Assembly: GCA_009783555.1 (NCBI GenBank)
Contig: WRDH01000007.1
Coordinates: forward strand, 1 to 64,000
Direction: 5' to 3'
DNA from: Oscillospiraceae bacterium
GTDB lineage: Bacteria > Bacillota > Clostridia > Oscillospirales > Oscillospiraceae
Length of the DNA: 64,000 bases
Positions 27,969 through 38,037 of this stretch are shown piece after piece. The position numbers were made by a program, and so were the translations under genes. The notes under the pieces were generated by a model, which was given only the letters and a program-made list of their open reading frames with translations, was not told where the DNA came from and did no database searches. Numbering within the stretch: the stretch's first letter is position 1; every line of letters starts with the position of its first letter.

Positions 27969-28015
27969 ACAAGAGAACCGTCCCTTGTGTTAGGAGAACC
28001 ACCCCCTTGTGTTCC
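27969..28015. repeat. ACAAG-type variant of the GGGACGG repeat
   Basis: ACAAGAGAACCGTCCCTTGTGTT (complementary ACAAG/CTTGT ends) with a second degenerate copy ending CCCCCTTGTGTTCC. It lies between convergent genes. The same variant is inside the GH65 gene at 32643. Confidence 0.75.
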
Positions 28016-28028
28016 GGTTATAATTTTT

Positions 28029-29555
<1,527 letters not shown>

Positions 29556-29596
29556 TTAGATTATTGAGAAGTGCATAGATAACTACATGCAGCGTT

Positions 29597-29629
29597 ATTA
29601 TATATATATGTGCTTGTGTTGGCAAGCAC
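29597..29629 (-). promoter_or_regulatory. Promoter of the arabinofuranosidase gene with operator-like inverted repeat
   Basis: -35 TTGCCA (29625-29620), 17-bp spacer, -10 TATAAT (29602-29597). The inverted repeat GTGCTTG-N6-CAAGCAC (29610-29629) covers the -35 and most of the spacer, the position expected for a LacI-type repressor site. Confidence 0.75.
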
Positions 29630-29702
29630 AGACTGCTAATTGTTTGGTTTTGTGATTTAATTTAACCGTTTTTGCTTCGGGCATTACACATGCAGATTGT
29701 TG

Positions 29703-29731
29703 TTGACATGTTCATGTATTAGCTATATAAT
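29703..29731 (+). promoter_or_regulatory. Consensus SigA promoter of the LacI-type regulator gene
   Basis: Perfect TTGACA (29703-29708), 17-bp spacer and TATAAT (29726-29731). The near-palindrome ACATG-TT-CATGT overlaps the -35, which hints at autoregulation. Confidence 0.8.
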
Positions 29732-29836
29732 TCAACATAAGTTAAACGATTAAATTTTGTATTTTGCGATGATGCGATAAGATTCTGACATGCGGGACGA
29801 TAACGATGGCTCAAAACGACGAAACGATGAAACGGG

Positions 29837-30901
29837 GTGACTCCTATCACAATTAAAGATATAGCCAGAGAGGCGGGAGTTTCCACGGCGACGGTATCGT
29901 ATGTAATAAACAAGTCCAGACCCGTAATGCCCGAAAAGCATAAGCGTGTAATGGATGTTATATCAAAAACAAATTACCAGCCGAACCGTGTTGCAAAAAG
30001 CCTTAGGACAAAAAAAACAAACATAATCGGAGTACTTGCCGAAGATATTCTCAGCTTCCCCGCCGTCAGGATTATTAACGGAATATCGGAATACATAGAA
30101 AAAACCGATTACAACATTTTGCTTAATGACCTTCGAATGCTTGATAGTCTGTATAATAAATACGATCAGGTAATACATCAAAAAGACAAAATCAACAAAG
30201 CTCTTTCTTTTTTGGTATATGGTGCAAAAGTCGATGCAATTATTTATGTGGGAATGTTTGACCGTGATATATCGGAGATACTTTCAAATATAAACAAACC
30301 AATCATAATAGCTTACTCAACCTCCGTCGATGAACACACATGCTCGGTAAGCTACGAAAACGAAAACGCTGCAGCAGAGCTGACGAAATATGTAATAAAC
30401 TGCGGACATAAACATATAGCGGTCATTACAGGAATTGCACATACTGCACCCGCTCAGGAACGCCTCAAAGGGATAAACAGATCGTTCAAAGAATCGGGTC
30501 TTGTTCTTGACAGCACATATGTAAGAAACGGTGACTGGGAGAGAGCATCAGGGTATGTATGCATGAAGGATTTGCTGGATTCTCACAGTGATGCGTTGCC
30601 GACAGCAGTCTTAGCTATGAACGACCTGATGGCGATCGGCGCAATGGATGCAATCAGAGATAACGGGCTTCGTATTCCGGAAGACATTTCCGTTGCCGGA
30701 TTTGACAATCGCGAGGTATCGGAGTTTGTGTATCCGAAGCTGACAACAGTGGAGATAGACTTGCAAAGTATTGGATATACAGCGGCACTGATGGCAACAC
30801 AAAAACTTAGCGGTCATGGTGAATATGCGGATAAGCGAAATATTATTGTTCCGAGCAAGCTGCAAATCCGGGATACGGTATCATTAATAAGTAACCTCTA
30901 A
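29837..30901 (+). CDS. LacI-family transcriptional regulator
   Basis: A 354-residue repressor-type protein. The N-terminal helix-turn-helix and hinge (TIKDIAREAGVSTATVSYVINKS to YQPNRVAKSLRTKKT) are typical of LacI. The remainder is a periplasmic-binding-like effector domain ending DISVAGFDNREVSEFVYPKLTTVEID. The GTG start at 29837 gives the normal family N-terminus but has only a weak GAAACGGG ribosome site. It is divergent from the GH51 gene and heads the run of sugar genes to 41904, so it probably senses arabinose or an arabinoside. Candidate operators are the 7-6-7 inverted repeats at 29610 and 34438. Confidence 0.9.
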   Translation: MTPITIKDIAREAGVSTATVSYVINKSRPVMPEKHKRVMDVISKTNYQPNRVAKSLRTKKTNIIGVLAEDILSFPAVRIINGISEYIEKTDYNILLNDLRMLDSLYNKYDQVIHQKDKINKALSFLVYGAKVDAIIYVGMFDRDISEILSNINKPIIIAYSTSVDEHTCSVSYENENAAAELTKYVINCGHKHIAVITGIAHTAPAQERLKGINRSFKESGLVLDSTYVRNGDWERASGYVCMKDLLDSHSDALPTAVLAMNDLMAIGAMDAIRDNGLRIPEDISVAGFDNREVSEFVYPKLTTVEIDLQSIGYTAALMATQKLSGHGEYADKRNIIVPSKLQIRDTVSLISNL

Positions 30902-30988
30902 TGTTACCACAGGCATTTGGTTTCTACTCTTGACTATTTGTCATTTATCATTTTTCATTTGTTATTTATTTTAATGTGAGGTAACCAA

Positions 30989-31873
30989 TTGAGTAAGTAC
31001 GGCATAACTTTTGTAGGTCATATGGCATATGACGAGGTTCATCATTTCAGTGGCGGCAAAATTGTCGCTCCCGGCTCTGCGGTGCTCTGCGGTGCAATGG
31101 TTACAGCAAGGCTTGGCATAAAAACAGCCGCGGTCGTAAAAATGTCTCTTACCGATGAGGAAATCGTCCAGCCAATGAGGGATTTGGGCGTCGATGTTTT
31201 CATAATCCCGGCAGAGCATACAACATACTCCCGTGTATTACATTTGTCAGAGAATATTGACGAACGTGACATCACGATTATAAGAACAGCGGGCCTTATG
31301 AAGATAGAAGATATACCGGATCTGGATACGGAATTTTACCACCTCGGCGGTATTTCTGATTCTGAATTCGATATGGCACTTATTGACGGACTCAAAGCGC
31401 GCGGTCACCGTATGTCAACAGATATGCAAAGTTATGTGCGCCAAATAACTCCCGGCACAAATGAAGTGTATTTTGGTGAAGCAAAAAACAAAGAAGAAAT
31501 CGTATCAAAGATGGATATGGTAAAGCTTGATATTGTTGAAGCCCGTACTTGTGCCGGAACAGAAGACCTCGAAGAAGCGGCAAAGATATTTGAATCATGG
31601 GGATGCCCCGAAATGGTTGCAACAAGATCAGACGGTGTTCTAGCAAGAGTAAACGGCAAAACCTATTTTGAAAAATTCTCTAACAACAGCGTAATTGGTC
31701 GTACGGGACGCGGAGACACGACCTTCGCAGCCTACCAAAGCTGGAGACTAACCCACGATGTGCCGACATCATTGAAGTTCGCGGCAGCACTCGTCTCAAT
31801 TAAGATGGAAACCTACGGTCCATTCAAAGGCACACTGGAAGATGTGATGAAACGGATAGAAGAGAAGCACTAA
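30989..31873 (+). CDS. PfkB-family carbohydrate kinase
   Basis: A 294-residue sugar or nucleoside kinase. The TTG start at 30989 follows GAGGT. Family motifs are the N-terminal VAPGSAVLCGAMVTARLG glycine region and the C-terminal NNSVIGRTGRGDTTFAAY, where the Asp of the usual GAGD (here GRGD) is the catalytic base. It lies between the LacI gene and a GH65 phosphorylase, so its substrate is probably a sugar released by, or entering, that route. The second glycine of GAGD is replaced by arginine, which occurs in some members. The substrate cannot be named from sequence. Confidence 0.85.
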   Translation: MSKYGITFVGHMAYDEVHHFSGGKIVAPGSAVLCGAMVTARLGIKTAAVVKMSLTDEEIVQPMRDLGVDVFIIPAEHTTYSRVLHLSENIDERDITIIRTAGLMKIEDIPDLDTEFYHLGGISDSEFDMALIDGLKARGHRMSTDMQSYVRQITPGTNEVYFGEAKNKEEIVSKMDMVKLDIVEARTCAGTEDLEEAAKIFESWGCPEMVATRSDGVLARVNGKTYFEKFSNNSVIGRTGRGDTTFAAYQSWRLTHDVPTSLKFAAALVSIKMETYGPFKGTLEDVMKRIEEKH

Positions 31874-31922
31874 AGGACAACCCCCACCGTCTGCGACGGC
31901 ACCCCCTTCCGAGGAAGGGGGC
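31874..31922. repeat. Two-hairpin repeat between PfkB and GH65 genes
   Basis: GGACAACCCCCACCGTCTGC and CCCCCTTCCGAGGAAGGGGG parts form two adjacent hairpins. The same element lies inverted at 39621-39667. It begins directly at the PfkB stop codon. Confidence 0.8.
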
Positions 31923-31949
31923 ATGGATAAAATCTTGCAAGGAGTATTC

Positions 31950-34307
31950 ATGTACATAGATAAACTTAAAATCGATAAAGACTGGTGTGTTGTCGAAGAG
32001 GCGTTCGAGGTCACACGTATTCGCCATAATGAGTCTATCATGGCACTCGGTACCGGGTTTCTGACGACACGCTCAAGCTTTGACGAGGGGTTTACGGACG
32101 ATGAGCAAAACATCTCTTATGACCGTAAAGCCATGAACGTTTCTCTTGAAGTTGTGCCTACTAAAAAGAGTCGCTGGGGAACGTTTATTCCGCTGGTGCA
32201 GGGCAGACACCCGTTTTGGAATGTCGGAGTTATTAACCTGCCGTATATGCTGGGTTTTGAAGTATACGCCGATGGCGAAAAGCTGGACATGGAATATGGC
32301 AAAATCAGCGGCTACAAACGGTGGCTGAATATGCAGGAAGCCACACTTTACAGGACATTTCTTTGGGAAACAAAATCAGGCAAGAAGCTGAACTTATTAT
32401 TCAAACGCTATATGAACCCGGACGATAAATTTGTCTGCGTACAAGAACTGGATATCAAAGCATTATCAGGCAGTGCCGATATCACACTCAAAAGCTACAT
32501 TGACAATGACACCCGCACAAATGGTTACGACAAATTCATAAGCCGCGATATAGGCTTTGCTGCAGACCGTGTTACATATTCCGATGTCACAGGCAATCTC
32601 GAAGACCGCATAATCACCGCAAGCCGTTTGGTCTGCGATAAAGGAACACAAGAGAACCGTCCCCCTGTGTTCCACTCTGTTACACGCGACGGATGCCGTA
32701 TATACTCAAATCTTTCGTTTACCATCAATGAAAACGAAGAGGTAAAAGCACTAAAAGTTTCGGCTCAAGCTTCAAGCATGTATTTTAACAGAGAATCCCT
32801 GCTCGACGAAGGCATAAAAATGATAAACAAAGCTATTGACAAAGGCGCGAAAGAACTCCATACTGCACATATAAAGCGTTGGGCGAATAACTGGGAAATG
32901 TCTGATATCCAAATTACATCAAATGACCCCGAAAACTACAACAGCCAACGCGCAATTAGACAATCAATATATCATTTACTCCGCGCCCGCTCAACCGACC
33001 CGCGTGCTCTGAACTGCGCTAAAGGTTCGACCAGTGAAATGTATCTGGGCTCTGTTTGTTGGGACATGGAGATATTTTTTCAACCATTTTACATCTACAC
33101 TCAGCCGCATCTTGCAAAAATGACAGGACTTTACCGCTACGGTATTATCGACGGTGCCCGCCGCAGCGCAAAAGCTCATAACTATATCGGCGCAAGATAT
33201 CCCTGGCAAACAGACCGCTACGGTGATGAAGTCTGCTCATTATTTGAATACGCTGATCATGAGATTCATATAACCGCAGATATTGTCGTAGGTCTGTGGC
33301 ACTATTACCAAAACACATTGGATAAAGACTATCTTTACAACAACGGATTGGAAATAATCCTCGAAACATCACGTTATTGGACAACACGTGTCAACAAGCT
33401 GAAAGGTCGCCCGGGATGGCATATTCTGGGAGTTATGGGTCCTGACGAATACAAGCCGATAACTAACAATAACGCATATACGAACTTTGTAGTCCGTGAA
33501 AGTCTGAGGCTTGCAGAAAAAGTCGTGACCATGTGCAAAGAAGATGCACCCGATGTCTACGAAAAGCTATGTGACAAAATCGGATTTGACGAAAAGGAAC
33601 TGGGGCTGTTTAATGAAATAGCTGACGGGCTGCCGATACCCAAGGATGAAGAGCGCAACATCATATGGCAATGCGACGATTTTGACACCGCCTTTTGTGA
33701 AATCGATATAGAGGGTATTTGGGTTGACAAAACCCGGCAGTTCGGCTCATATACTACTCAGGAGCTGCGCTACCGTGCTAAATGCTTGAAGCAATCCGAT
33801 GTAATTGCGCTTATGGGATTGTATCCGGAAGCATTTACCAAAGATGAAATGGTGGCAGCATACGAATACTACAACCCCTACACCATCCACGATTCCTCAA
33901 ACTCTATCTGCCATAACGCAATAGTGGCAGCATATATGGGACATCCCGACCTTGCATATGAGAACTGGCTTAAATCCATAGATATTGACTTTGGTCTTCG
34001 CCCCCGCGCCTCCGACGGAATACACTTTGCAAACGTAGGTGGAATGTGGCAGGAAGTGGTACACGGCTTCGGCGGTCTGGTAAACGCACTGAGCATAGAC
34101 ACTCTTACATTTAAGCCATGTATACCGGAGCAAATAAAAGGAATATCATTTAAGGTTATTTGGAAAGGTCAAAAGCTGGCTGTAACAGTAACAAAAGATA
34201 CATTAAAACTAAAAAACCTCTCCGAAAACGAAATCGAGTTTTACGTATATGATAAAAAAGTGAATGTATCCCCCGGTAACGAAACCGGTACGTCATTCTG
34301 CACGTAG
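31950..34307 (+). CDS. Glycoside hydrolase family 65 disaccharide phosphorylase
   Basis: A 785-residue enzyme of the kojibiose/maltose/trehalose phosphorylase family. It should cleave an alpha-glucoside with phosphate to beta-glucose-1-phosphate plus a free sugar. The N-terminal beta-sandwich is followed by an (alpha/alpha)6 barrel with VMGPDEYKPITNNNAYTN, whose glutamate (about residue 500) is the general acid. ATG 31950 follows AAGGAG; an earlier frame start at 31923 has none. Two repeats affect the gene: codons 232-241 are encoded by a palindromic repeat (32643-32673), and the last five codons plus stop lie in the 103-bp element at 34292. The acceptor sugar is unknown; the arabinose context is suggestive. 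Confidence 0.88.
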   Translation: MYIDKLKIDKDWCVVEEAFEVTRIRHNESIMALGTGFLTTRSSFDEGFTDDEQNISYDRKAMNVSLEVVPTKKSRWGTFIPLVQGRHPFWNVGVINLPYMLGFEVYADGEKLDMEYGKISGYKRWLNMQEATLYRTFLWETKSGKKLNLLFKRYMNPDDKFVCVQELDIKALSGSADITLKSYIDNDTRTNGYDKFISRDIGFAADRVTYSDVTGNLEDRIITASRLVCDKGTQENRPPVFHSVTRDGCRIYSNLSFTINENEEVKALKVSAQASSMYFNRESLLDEGIKMINKAIDKGAKELHTAHIKRWANNWEMSDIQITSNDPENYNSQRAIRQSIYHLLRARSTDPRALNCAKGSTSEMYLGSVCWDMEIFFQPFYIYTQPHLAKMTGLYRYGIIDGARRSAKAHNYIGARYPWQTDRYGDEVCSLFEYADHEIHITADIVVGLWHYYQNTLDKDYLYNNGLEIILETSRYWTTRVNKLKGRPGWHILGVMGPDEYKPITNNNAYTNFVVRESLRLAEKVVTMCKEDAPDVYEKLCDKIGFDEKELGLFNEIADGLPIPKDEERNIIWQCDDFDTAFCEIDIEGIWVDKTRQFGSYTTQELRYRAKCLKQSDVIALMGLYPEAFTKDEMVAAYEYYNPYTIHDSSNSICHNAIVAAYMGHPDLAYENWLKSIDIDFGLRPRASDGIHFANVGGMWQEVVHGFGGLVNALSIDTLTFKPCIPEQIKGISFKVIWKGQKLAVTVTKDTLKLKNLSENEIEFYVYDKKVNVSPGNETGTSFCT
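32643..32673. repeat. Palindromic repeat inside the GH65 coding sequence
   Basis: GGAACACA (32643-32650) and TGTGTTCC (32666-32673) flank AGAGAACCGTCCCCC. It stays in frame and encodes GTQENRPPVF within the N-terminal domain. It is a variant of the intergenic repeat at 27969. Confidence 0.8.
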
Positions 34308-34394
34308 TTGCAGAATCCATTTCGTAATTATACTATATTTCCAAGAGAACACTCACACACAACAATAGATTCTGCGACTGGCGCGCAGAATGAC
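34292..34394. repeat. 103-bp inverted-repeat element, copy 2
   Basis: Same length and orientation as the copies at 15504 and 60782. It begins inside the GH65 gene: its first bases encode TSFCT and the TAG stop. The ends are GTCATTCTGC and GCAGAATGAC. Confidence 0.85.
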
Positions 34395-34437
34395 GGGGAT
34401 AGGTATACCCCACTGTACAATAACGAAACTTCCGCGT

Positions 34438-34457
34438 TAAACACACATAAGTGTTTA
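34438..34457 (+). promoter_or_regulatory. Operator-like inverted repeat before the sugar ABC transporter
   Basis: TAAACAC-N6-GTGTTTA, the same 7-6-7 geometry as the site at 29610, overlapping a plausible -35 (TTAAAC) upstream of TATATA/TATAGT at 34461-34468. Likely a promoter controlled by the LacI-type protein. Confidence 0.55.
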
Positions 34458-34504
34458 TTATATATAGTATAAAAAAGAAATCAGAAAAAAGAAAGGAACA
34501 TACT

Positions 34505-35860
34505 ATGAAAAAAGTAAGCAAAATCATCGCGTTACTGTGCACAGCAGCTCTTATGTTCGGATTAGTTGCGTGCGCAGACAGTGGAAGCGGATCAGGAGCA
34601 GAGGGTTCCGACAGAGAAGTGCAACTCACTTTCTCAATGTGGGGTGAAGTGGCAGAGTATGAATCAACAAAAGTGGCTTTGGCAGAATTTAATGAAAGCC
34701 AGGATAGAATCTGGGTGACGGCACTTCATTTGGGTAGCCAGGAAGAATACGCCGAAAGACTTCTGATTATGTCAACGGGAGACGATATGCCCGACACGGG
34801 AATGGTAGACGAGCGTACGGCTATCGGCTGGGCAAGAGAAGGGTTACTTCTGATGTATGACATTTACGCAGGTCAACCGAGCAGACCCAAAGATGGAATC
34901 ACATTTAAAGATCGCGGGCAAACAGTTGCGTATTCGGTAGCCAGCGAAGTTCTTGCTCTTTGGTTTAACAAAGACATGTTCGACGATGCAGGAATACCGC
35001 ATCCGCCGACAAGAATCGAAGACGCATGGACCTGGGATGAGTTCATTGAAGTAGCAAGACAGCTTACCTTTGACTCAAACGGCAACAACCCGGGCGACGC
35101 CGGTTTTGATGCAAATAACATTGTGCAATACGGTGCATACATCAACCAATGGGCATGGCAACTGGAAGTATGGGCACTGTCCAACGGTGGAAGATGGTAC
35201 TCGGAAGACGGCACAGCGATAGTTTTTGATGCAGCTGCGATTGAAGGTATGCAAAAAGTATATGACCTTCATCTGGTACATCAGGTTGCACCGTTTAATC
35301 CCGCACAACAAGACAGCGGTTGGCATGACTCCCTCGGTGCAGGTAATGTTGCAATGGCTTCAGAAGGTCAATGGGCTGTAGGTTTTACAAGTGGTAGTGA
35401 CATTAACTACGGCGTAGGTGTACTCCCATACATGGAACGCCCCGCAAACATCACGGCAGGCGGTCCGGTAGGAATATTCTCACAAACAGATCATCCTCAA
35501 GAAGCTGCTGAGTTTCTGAGATGGTATTCAAACCCGGAAAATAACTGGGGTCCGATTGAGTATGGCTGGTGGATGCCGAATATGATGAACTGGTTTACGG
35601 AAGAAGCTCTACTCCAAAGATGGATTGATGATGCTCCGCACCGCGCAAGACTTCCGGCTTCATCATTTAGAACAGCAGTCGCAGACGTAGCAATCAACAC
35701 AGATGTAACACATCCGACAGGCTGGTACTACACGCCAAATACAGATGCGATAGACAGAATCCTGATTCCGGCACTGGTTGAAGCAGCCAATGGCACGAAG
35801 ACGGTGCAACAGGTAATCGACGAAGTTCGTCCTGCACTGGTAGCGGCTCTTGCCGGATAA
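34505..35860 (+). CDS. ABC sugar transporter substrate-binding lipoprotein
   Basis: A 451-residue extracellular binding protein of the SBP_bac_1 (CUT1) class. The lipoprotein signal ends in GLVACADS. The start at 34505 follows AAAGGA with 8-nt spacing. The fold shows the typical GDDMPDTGMVDERTAI, LWFNKDMFDDAGI and a C-terminal region with HPQEAAEFLRWYSNPENN. Two CUT1 permeases follow, so this is the receptor of an oligosaccharide importer. From context the ligand is an arabino-oligosaccharide or GH65 substrate. Confidence 0.92.
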   Translation: MKKVSKIIALLCTAALMFGLVACADSGSGSGAEGSDREVQLTFSMWGEVAEYESTKVALAEFNESQDRIWVTALHLGSQEEYAERLLIMSTGDDMPDTGMVDERTAIGWAREGLLLMYDIYAGQPSRPKDGITFKDRGQTVAYSVASEVLALWFNKDMFDDAGIPHPPTRIEDAWTWDEFIEVARQLTFDSNGNNPGDAGFDANNIVQYGAYINQWAWQLEVWALSNGGRWYSEDGTAIVFDAAAIEGMQKVYDLHLVHQVAPFNPAQQDSGWHDSLGAGNVAMASEGQWAVGFTSGSDINYGVGVLPYMERPANITAGGPVGIFSQTDHPQEAAEFLRWYSNPENNWGPIEYGWWMPNMMNWFTEEALLQRWIDDAPHRARLPASSFRTAVADVAINTDVTHPTGWYYTPNTDAIDRILIPALVEAANGTKTVQQVIDEVRPALVAALAG

Positions 35861-35992
35861 CACTCGCGCATAATAATGCACGAGCAAAGCAACGCAGGTA
35901 TGTAACACTATAAGAGCGCCTTGAGGCTTAATCTGAGAGGCGCTCTTGGAACAACAACGTGTTGTGATGGATGTCCGCATAACGGTTATGGT

Positions 35993-36931
35993 ATGAATAT
36001 ATTTAGAAAAGAAAAAAAAGAAAAATCAATAATTGCAATTAAAGAGCAACGGGCGGCATATGTTTTTTTGATACCGGCATTTCTCGGATTGTCATTAATT
36101 ACGTATCTGCCGTTGTTAGCGGCATTAATTGTGGGTTTTACGGATTTGACAGTGTTTATGCTGGTGCGCGGCGAGGCACCTTCTTTTGTGGGACTTGAGA
36201 ACTTCAGGTTTATTTTCACGAATCCGAGCATCAACTTCTTAAACTCGATTTATGTTACTATTTACTTCGCCCTTTTTGCAATCATAAGCAGTGTAATATA
36301 TTCCATGTTTATAGCTGTTCTACTAAACCGGAAAATGCCGGGGCGAACGTTTTTACGCGCCGTATTTTATATTCCGTACATTTTACCGTCTGCAGCGGTT
36401 ATGATAAGTTGGTTTTTCCTGCTTAGATATGAAGGTGGGCTTGTCAACTATATCCTTGTAAACATGGGTTTTGACAGGGTTCATTTTCTATCATCAGCAG
36501 ATACAGTTATACCGGCATTGGTAATGATTGCGGTTTGGACATGCGGAAACCTTATTGTGATTTTTCTTGCGGGATTGCAAAATGTACCAAGAGTTTATAT
36601 GGAGGCTGCTGAGGTGGACGGCGCGAATTTCTGGCAGCGGTTTTGGCGCATAACAATTCCTTGCATGACTCCGATTATTTTCTTTAATATGTTAATGAGC
36701 CTTGTTGTAAATCTTCAAGTCGTTGTTCCGGCGCTGGCAGTAACGAGCGGCGGACCGGGGCAATCTACAATGTTTATGACATATTTATTGTACCACTTCG
36801 GACCCAGAACAGGTCAGTATGCATTTGCAAGCGCAATGGCTTTTGTGTTTTTCTTAATATCCGCGCTGCTTGCAGCAGTAATATTCTTAACATCAAAGAG
36901 CTGGATTTTTTACGAAGGAGATGATAAGTAA
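35993..36931 (+). CDS. ABC sugar transporter permease, MalF/UgpA type
   Basis: A 312-residue membrane protein with about six helices. The cytoplasmic EAA loop reads EAAEVDGANFWQRFWRITIP, which contacts the ATPase. I prefer ATG 35993, which gives a normal family N-terminus (EQRAAYVFLIPAFLG follows); no strong ribosome site is visible for it, and an in-frame start at 35921 is possible. It overlaps the next permease by one base (TAATG). No ATP-binding subunit is encoded in the locus, so a shared MsmX-type ATPase elsewhere must be used. Confidence 0.9.
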   Translation: MNIFRKEKKEKSIIAIKEQRAAYVFLIPAFLGLSLITYLPLLAALIVGFTDLTVFMLVRGEAPSFVGLENFRFIFTNPSINFLNSIYVTIYFALFAIISSVIYSMFIAVLLNRKMPGRTFLRAVFYIPYILPSAAVMISWFFLLRYEGGLVNYILVNMGFDRVHFLSSADTVIPALVMIAVWTCGNLIVIFLAGLQNVPRVYMEAAEVDGANFWQRFWRITIPCMTPIIFFNMLMSLVVNLQVVVPALAVTSGGPGQSTMFMTYLLYHFGPRTGQYAFASAMAFVFFLISALLAAVIFLTSKSWIFYEGDDK

Positions 36932-37848
36932 TGAGTGGATTTGTTAAAAGCAGTGAACGAAAACTCAGTACGCAAAAATTCGGCGGCTTACAAAGTAAAA
37001 GACGGACAAATACAGTTTTTAATATTATCTCATTTATTCTTATCGTTTCAATCGCCGCTGTGGTTCTCTTGCCGATTTGGTGGATTTTCCGGTCATCTGT
37101 TATGGGTAGCCAAGGTATCTTCCTGTGGCCGCCGACATTCTTTCCTCTGGGTACGCTCAATGTTACAGAATGGTTGTGGAGCAATTACATTATCAATCCT
37201 GCCAGCTTTAACTTTTGGCTAAACCTGAGAAATTCATTAACAATAACCGTACCCTGTGTTATTTTTGGCACGGCAACCGCCATATCGTGTGCTTATGCAT
37301 TTGCGCGGCTTCGGTTTCGTGGCAAAAAGTTTTTATTTTCACTCTGTGTCGGCTCGATGCTGATGCCGGCAGCGGTTACACTTGTGCCTTTATATATGGC
37401 ATGGTCTGCATTAGGACTTGTTCCTTCATACTGGCCTCTAATCCTTCCGTATCTTTGCGGAGGAGGGGCGTTCAATATTTTCCTTCTGCGGCAGTTTATA
37501 AGAACGGTTCCCAGAGAACTCGACGAAGCGGCAAAAATCGACGGTGCAGGATATTTTCGTACACTCGTCAGCATTATTGTACCATCCATAAAATCGGCTA
37601 TAATCGTTGTTGCGCTGTTGATATTTATTACAACGTGGAATGATCTGTTGCAACAAATGATATACATACACTCCCGTGAAAGTTATACCATGGTTCTTGG
37701 CCTTACATCATTCTTCGGTACTTTTAGAACTGACTTCGCGGGAATGTTCGCCGCAACAGTAATGACAATACTCCCGCCACTGGTAATATACATCTTCGGT
37801 CAACGTTACTTTGTTGAGGGTATTGTAATGACCGGGATGAAGAATTAA
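36931..37848 (+). CDS. ABC sugar transporter permease, MalG type
   Basis: A 305-residue CUT1 permease with about six helices and the EAA loop ELDEAAKIDGAGYFRTLVSI. Its start overlaps the stop of the first permease, showing translational coupling. It completes the importer with the genes at 34505 and 35993. A tandem array of palindromic repeats follows immediately after its stop, before the kinase gene. Confidence 0.92.
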   Translation: MSGFVKSSERKLSTQKFGGLQSKRRTNTVFNIISFILIVSIAAVVLLPIWWIFRSSVMGSQGIFLWPPTFFPLGTLNVTEWLWSNYIINPASFNFWLNLRNSLTITVPCVIFGTATAISCAYAFARLRFRGKKFLFSLCVGSMLMPAAVTLVPLYMAWSALGLVPSYWPLILPYLCGGGAFNIFLLRQFIRTVPRELDEAAKIDGAGYFRTLVSIIVPSIKSAIIVVALLIFITTWNDLLQQMIYIHSRESYTMVLGLTSFFGTFRTDFAGMFAATVMTILPPLVIYIFGQRYFVEGIVMTGMKN

Positions 37849-37854
37849 ACAGGA

Positions 37855-38005
37855 CAAGGGGACGGTTCATCTGTCTTGCAGGGGGACATAACAAGACAAG
37901 GGGACGGTTCATCTGTCTTGCAGGGGGACATAACAAGACAAGGGGACGGTTCATCTGTCTTGGAGGAGGACGTTAACAAGACAAGGGGACGGTTCATCTG
38001 TCTTG
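37855..38005. repeat. Four tandem copies of the GGGGACGG repeat
   Basis: GGGGACGGTTCATCTGTCTT occurs at 37858, 37900, 37942 and 37985 (periods 42, 42, 43). The units are separated by GCAGGGGGACATAACAAGAC or GGAGGAGGACGTTAACAAGA spacers. It lies between the permease and kinase genes of one operon, so the transcript must cross it. Confidence 0.9.
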
Positions 38006-38037
38006 GAGGAGGACGCTAAAGCACTGGAGGTAATTTG

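Noticed and set aside
37855..38005. CRISPR-like array of regular repeats
   Set aside because: The spacers are themselves repeated, the unit is the palindromic repeat found singly elsewhere in the window, and no cas genes are present.
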